Assembly: GCA_018663815.1 (NCBI GenBank)
Contig: JABJPQ010000538.1
Location: 1 to 7,286, forward strand
Source: Halobacteriovoraceae bacterium
GTDB taxonomy: Bacteria; Bdellovibrionota; Bacteriovoracia; Bacteriovoracales; Bacteriovoracaceae
Length of the DNA: 7,286 bases
Direction: 5' to 3'
The translations under genes and the position numbers were made by a program. Shown in pieces: positions 4,935 through 7,286 of this stretch (position 1 is its first letter; each line of letters opens with the position of its first letter). The notes under the pieces were generated by a model. It saw only the letters and a list, made by a program, of their open reading frames with translations, was not told where the DNA came from and did not search any database.

Positions 4935-5783
4935 ATGAAAATTCTACTCTCTATTATCGTTTATTGTTCTTTTATTACTACTCAAGCCAAGATTATTGAG
5001 GTTTATGACACCCAATTAGAAAAGTCGATCGACTTTGAATATTTAATCCAAAAGCTACCAGCTCAAGGTTTTTTGATATTAGGTGAATATCATAATTTTG
5101 ATGAAATCCAACTAGCACAAAGCCAGGTGATTAAAGAGAAAGTAGCCTACGAGATGGCCAGGTCAAACTTTAGAGTTTTCTGGGAGTTTTTAAATTACAC
5201 AGACGCAAAAAAAACAAAAGATGAATATACAAAATTCAGAAATGGCACTAGCACAGCTTTTGAATTTCTTATTAACACGGCCGGTGAGCAAAATATTCAT
5301 TATGCTCCCATCATTGAAACAGTTAAGAATTTCAACGGAAAAATCACAGGGATAAACCTTCCAAGAGTATTAAAACAAAAAGTTATCAGTGACGGAATTG
5401 GATCTATCGATCCAAAGTATGTTCCCATAAATCATTATGCCGGTGGACCTGATTACTTAGAACGCTTTGAAGCTATAATGGGTGGACACGTACCGGCTGA
5501 AAAAATAGCTGCATACTTTGAAGCGCAATGTTTAACTGACTCAGTTATGGCCGAGCAAATTTACCAACATAGTAATAAAGATTTAAACTTTGTTATTGCA
5601 GGATCTTTTCACACAGACTTTAATGATGCGACTACGATTCGGCTTAAGAACCTTACCCATCGGCCCGTAGTTACCTTCAAGTTTGTCACCTTAAACCTTG
5701 AAACCCAGGCCGAAATTGACAATTATAAAGAAAGTCAGCTCAGCTATGGCCACTATGCAGATTATATCATTGTAACAAAGTAG
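4935..5783 (+). CDS. ChaN-like exported protein (haem-binding uptake, Tiki superfamily type)
   Basis: A 282-residue protein of the ChaN / cofactor-haem-binding family. The Campylobacter member binds haem at the outer membrane, and the wider superfamily includes erythromycin esterase-like and Tiki folds. The N-terminus is a signal peptide (MKILLSIIVYCSFITTQA, cleavage probably after Ala18). A cysteine at position 11 is not in a lipobox, so it may be a soluble periplasmic form rather than the lipoprotein usual for ChaN. Family landmarks are LGEYH (49-53), INLPR (140-144), CLTDSVMAEQIY (199-210) and VIAGSFHTDF (220-229) with His226. The insert containing NHYAGGPDYLERF (166-178) is where family members often hold a pair of helices. 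The zinc-ribbon gene starts 5 bases after its stop, so the two probably share a transcript. A role in haem or iron handling is inferred from family only. Confidence 0.85.
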   Translation: MKILLSIIVYCSFITTQAKIIEVYDTQLEKSIDFEYLIQKLPAQGFLILGEYHNFDEIQLAQSQVIKEKVAYEMARSNFRVFWEFLNYTDAKKTKDEYTKFRNGTSTAFEFLINTAGEQNIHYAPIIETVKNFNGKITGINLPRVLKQKVISDGIGSIDPKYVPINHYAGGPDYLERFEAIMGGHVPAEKIAAYFEAQCLTDSVMAEQIYQHSNKDLNFVIAGSFHTDFNDATTIRLKNLTHRPVVTFKFVTLNLETQAEIDNYKESQLSYGHYADYIIVTK

Positions 5784-5788
5784 CTATT

Positions 5789-6286
5789 ATGAACTGCCCT
5801 AACTGCAAAACAGATTCACTTTTTACAAAAGAATATGAGCTCATAAAAATTGACCAATGCAAGTTATGTCATGGTACCTGGCTCGATCAAGGTGAAATTT
5901 GTGAAATTATTAAAAACAGAGCAACTGACTTCTCAGAGGCTGAAATTGCTAAAACTGTTGGGTTAGCTTTTTCTGGTATTCCAACCAAAGAGCTTGAACA
6001 AAAACGTAATTGCCCAAAATGTAATAAAAAACTAAATACTGTGAACTACACCTGTGACTCTGGAATCATTATTGATGTCTGTCCCTCAGAACACGGTATG
6101 TGGCTAGATAAGCGTGAATTGGAACAGATCCAACACTACCGTGAGTATTGGATTGATAAGATTTCAGACAACTATGAAAAATTAATTCCTTTAATCCAAA
6201 CGAAGAGCAACCGCCCAAAAAATGATGATCAGGCGTCATTGCTGTTTAATCTAGCTTCGTCTGTCGCTGAATTAATAAAAAAATAA
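5789..6286 (+). CDS. Protein with two zf-TFIIB zinc ribbons
   Basis: A 165-residue cytoplasmic protein with two copies of the zf-TFIIB-type zinc ribbon. The first (1-45) has CPNC (Cys3, Cys6) and CKLCHGTWLDQGE (Cys24, Cys27). The second (74-115) has CPKC (Cys75, Cys78) and CPSEHGMWLDKRE, where Cys98 is kept but the fourth cysteine is Glu101, followed by His102, which probably completes the site. Cys89 is an additional cysteine. A charged linker joins the copies and the last 50 residues are helical with no domain I recognise. No function is established for this family; binding of nucleic acid or protein is the usual guess. The start lies 5 bases after the ChaN-like stop and has no Shine-Dalgarno sequence, indicating translation coupled to the gene before it. 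The ATG is fixed by the CPxC motif that begins at residue 3. Confidence 0.9.
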   Translation: MNCPNCKTDSLFTKEYELIKIDQCKLCHGTWLDQGEICEIIKNRATDFSEAEIAKTVGLAFSGIPTKELEQKRNCPKCNKKLNTVNYTCDSGIIIDVCPSEHGMWLDKRELEQIQHYREYWIDKISDNYEKLIPLIQTKSNRPKNDDQASLLFNLASSVAELIKK

Positions 6287-6311
6287 ACCTACAAATATTG
6301 ACCTGATCATA

Positions 6312-6341
6312 CTGACACCAACTGGTGCCATGCTGGTTCCA
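6312..6341 (+). repeat. Three helically phased CTGNNNCCA motifs
   Basis: CTGACACCA (6312-6320), CTGGTGCCA (6322-6330) and CTGGTTCCA (6333-6341) start 10 and 11 bases apart, one turn of the helix each. The last copy sits where the -35 element of the downstream promoter would be, and no TTGACA-like hexamer is present there. This is the layout expected for an activator binding one face of the DNA. Confidence 0.5.
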
Positions 6342-6355
6342 AGTGATAGTTATTC

Positions 6356-6361
6356 TATAAT
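6356..6361 (+). promoter_or_regulatory. -10 box of the coiled-coil protein gene
   Basis: A perfect TATAAT 15 bases beyond the last CTGNNNCCA motif. The predicted start is near 6368, giving a leader of about 90 bases. The lack of a good -35 hexamer suggests the promoter depends on an activator. Confidence 0.5.
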
Positions 6362-6421
6362 ATTTACTAACACCCCTAGACAGAATTTCAAATTACCGAG
6401 AATATGCACAAAGGACGTCGC

Positions 6422-6440
6422 AAACATAGCAATTATGTTT
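6422..6440 (+). promoter_or_regulatory. Hairpin in the leader of the coiled-coil protein gene
   Basis: AAACATA (6422-6428) and TATGTTT (6434-6440) form a perfect seven-pair stem with loop GCAAT. The stem ends seven bases before the AGGGGA ribosome binding site (6448-6453), so it could shield the ribosome site or protect the 5' end. It has no GC content or T-run suited to a terminator. Confidence 0.4.
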
Positions 6441-6458
6441 AAGCATTAGGGGAACAAA

Positions 6459-7286
6459 ATGAAATTTAAAATGGCTATCAAGCTTGCATGCTTATTATTA
6501 ACACCAGTTATAAGTTTAACGGCTTACAGTGCTGAGCTTCCAGATGAGATTAATCCTGAACCATACAAGATTCAGTACAATCAATATGTTGCTGAAGTAA
6601 ATGTTATTACTACCAATCTTGAACACGTTAAAAGAGAACTTCAATTTGCGTATTCTCAAGAGTCCTCACTCATTGCTTCCATTCAAGAGTTAGAAGCTAT
6701 GAATGCACAAAATGAAAGCCAAGTGATTCAACTAAAAGAACAAAGAGAAAATTTATTTGTACGTGAAGAAGAGTTAGAGTCTCATGCCAATAGTCTTGAA
6801 CGAGAAATAATTTCCTTACAAAGAAGACAGCTCGAACTAGAAAGAGAAATCCTTGCAGAGGATAGAAGACTTAATCCTATTCGAGATAGATTATCAAAGG
6901 TGAGAACTAAACTTCAAAACAAAAAGCTGCAAGTAAATAGGTTACAAAAAAACCTACAAAAAACGACTCGAGTTAGTAAGCAATTGCGAGCAACTCTTAA
7001 TAGCTTAAAAGTTCAAAAAAAGAGTATTAAAGAACTATTAAATAAACAAGTGACTCAGCTTAATAATATAGATCAGCAAATTTCAGCTGCTGAGCAAACT
7101 CAAATAACCCTTCCTGCCAAGATTGAAAAAGCAAAAATTAACCTTGCGAAAAAGCAAGTAAAACAAAAAAAAATGAATGAAGAGCTAACTGTTTTGAGAA
7201 AAAAAATGGCAGATCTTATTCGTGCTGACAGAGCTAACCCTGAAATTAAAACACTAAGAGCTGAAGTGGCGAAAAAGACTAAGGAA
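6459..7286 (+). CDS. Exported long coiled-coil protein, unknown function (3' end outside window)
   Basis: A reading frame of 276 codons runs to the right edge with no stop. The ATG follows AGGGGA by five bases, the second strong ribosome binding site in the window. The N-terminus is a signal peptide, MKFKMAIKLACLLLTPVISL and a few more residues, with likely cleavage after Ala25 (YSA, then ELPDE). Cys11 is not in a lipobox. From about residue 45 the sequence is almost continuous charged heptads rich in Glu, Lys, Gln and Leu, such as EELESHANSLEREIISLQRR. Breaks occur at NPIRDR, TLPAKI and NPEIK, suggesting antiparallel or segmented coils. No catalytic motif is visible. A periplasmic structural or tethering protein is inferred; the missing C-terminus could hold the functional domain. 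Expression is probably controlled by the phased motifs and leader hairpin upstream. Confidence 0.85.
   Translation, partial: MKFKMAIKLACLLLTPVISLTAYSAELPDEINPEPYKIQYNQYVAEVNVITTNLEHVKRELQFAYSQESSLIASIQELEAMNAQNESQVIQLKEQRENLFVREEELESHANSLEREIISLQRRQLELEREILAEDRRLNPIRDRLSKVRTKLQNKKLQVNRLQKNLQKTTRVSKQLRATLNSLKVQKKSIKELLNKQVTQLNNIDQQISAAEQTQITLPAKIEKAKINLAKKQVKQKKMNEELTVLRKKMADLIRADRANPEIKTLRAEVAKKTKE

Overview
The window is AT-rich, densely packed bacterial chromosome. The genes point to a Gram-negative, motile, signalling-rich bacterium: a histidine kinase, a free receiver protein, a PilZ/FliG-like protein, Sec-exported periplasmic proteins and a ChaN-like protein. Base composition and protein style resemble Bdellovibrionota, especially the Bacteriovorax/Halobacteriovorax group. 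That assignment is recollection-based inference. There are no rRNA or tRNA genes, insertion sequences, CRISPR arrays or phage genes, and no gene-free stretch exceeds about 200 bases.

Left part (1-2819, + strand). The window opens inside a sensor histidine kinase, with the H, N, G1 and G2 boxes visible. Next comes a 33-residue, acid-free, very basic mini-protein with its own promoter, a good ribosome binding site and a long A/T-rich terminator. After a 200-base spacer lies the most unusual gene: a 366-residue protein with a PilZ (cyclic-di-GMP binding) domain in the middle and a FliG C-terminal-like domain at its end. It overlaps by 8 bases a VanX-type D-Ala-D-Ala dipeptidase with all metal ligands present.

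Middle part (2809-4174, - strand). A single-domain CheY-like response regulator overlaps the dipeptidase tail to tail by 11 bases. Its promoter region carries two tandem inverted repeats next to a perfect TATAAT. Behind it is an RluA-family pseudouridine synthase with a lysine-rich S4-like N-terminus.

Right part (4264-7286, + strand). A small unknown protein with a basic tail is followed by a secreted six-cysteine mini-protein, a ChaN-like exported protein, and a cytoplasmic protein with two zf-TFIIB zinc ribbons that sits 5 bases behind the ChaN gene. Beyond a 172-base regulatory gap with three helically phased CTGNNNCCA motifs and a hairpin leader, a long periplasmic coiled-coil protein begins and runs off the right edge.

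One signal crosses gene boundaries. Four genes in both orientations (starts at 1094, 4174 minus, 4264 and 4935) lack a Shine-Dalgarno sequence and have a TATA-type hexamer exactly six bases before the ATG, the geometry of leaderless transcripts. Genes at 759 and 6459 instead have strong ribosome binding sites. The PilZ/FliG-like fusion and this apparent leaderless start class are the observations most worth following up.
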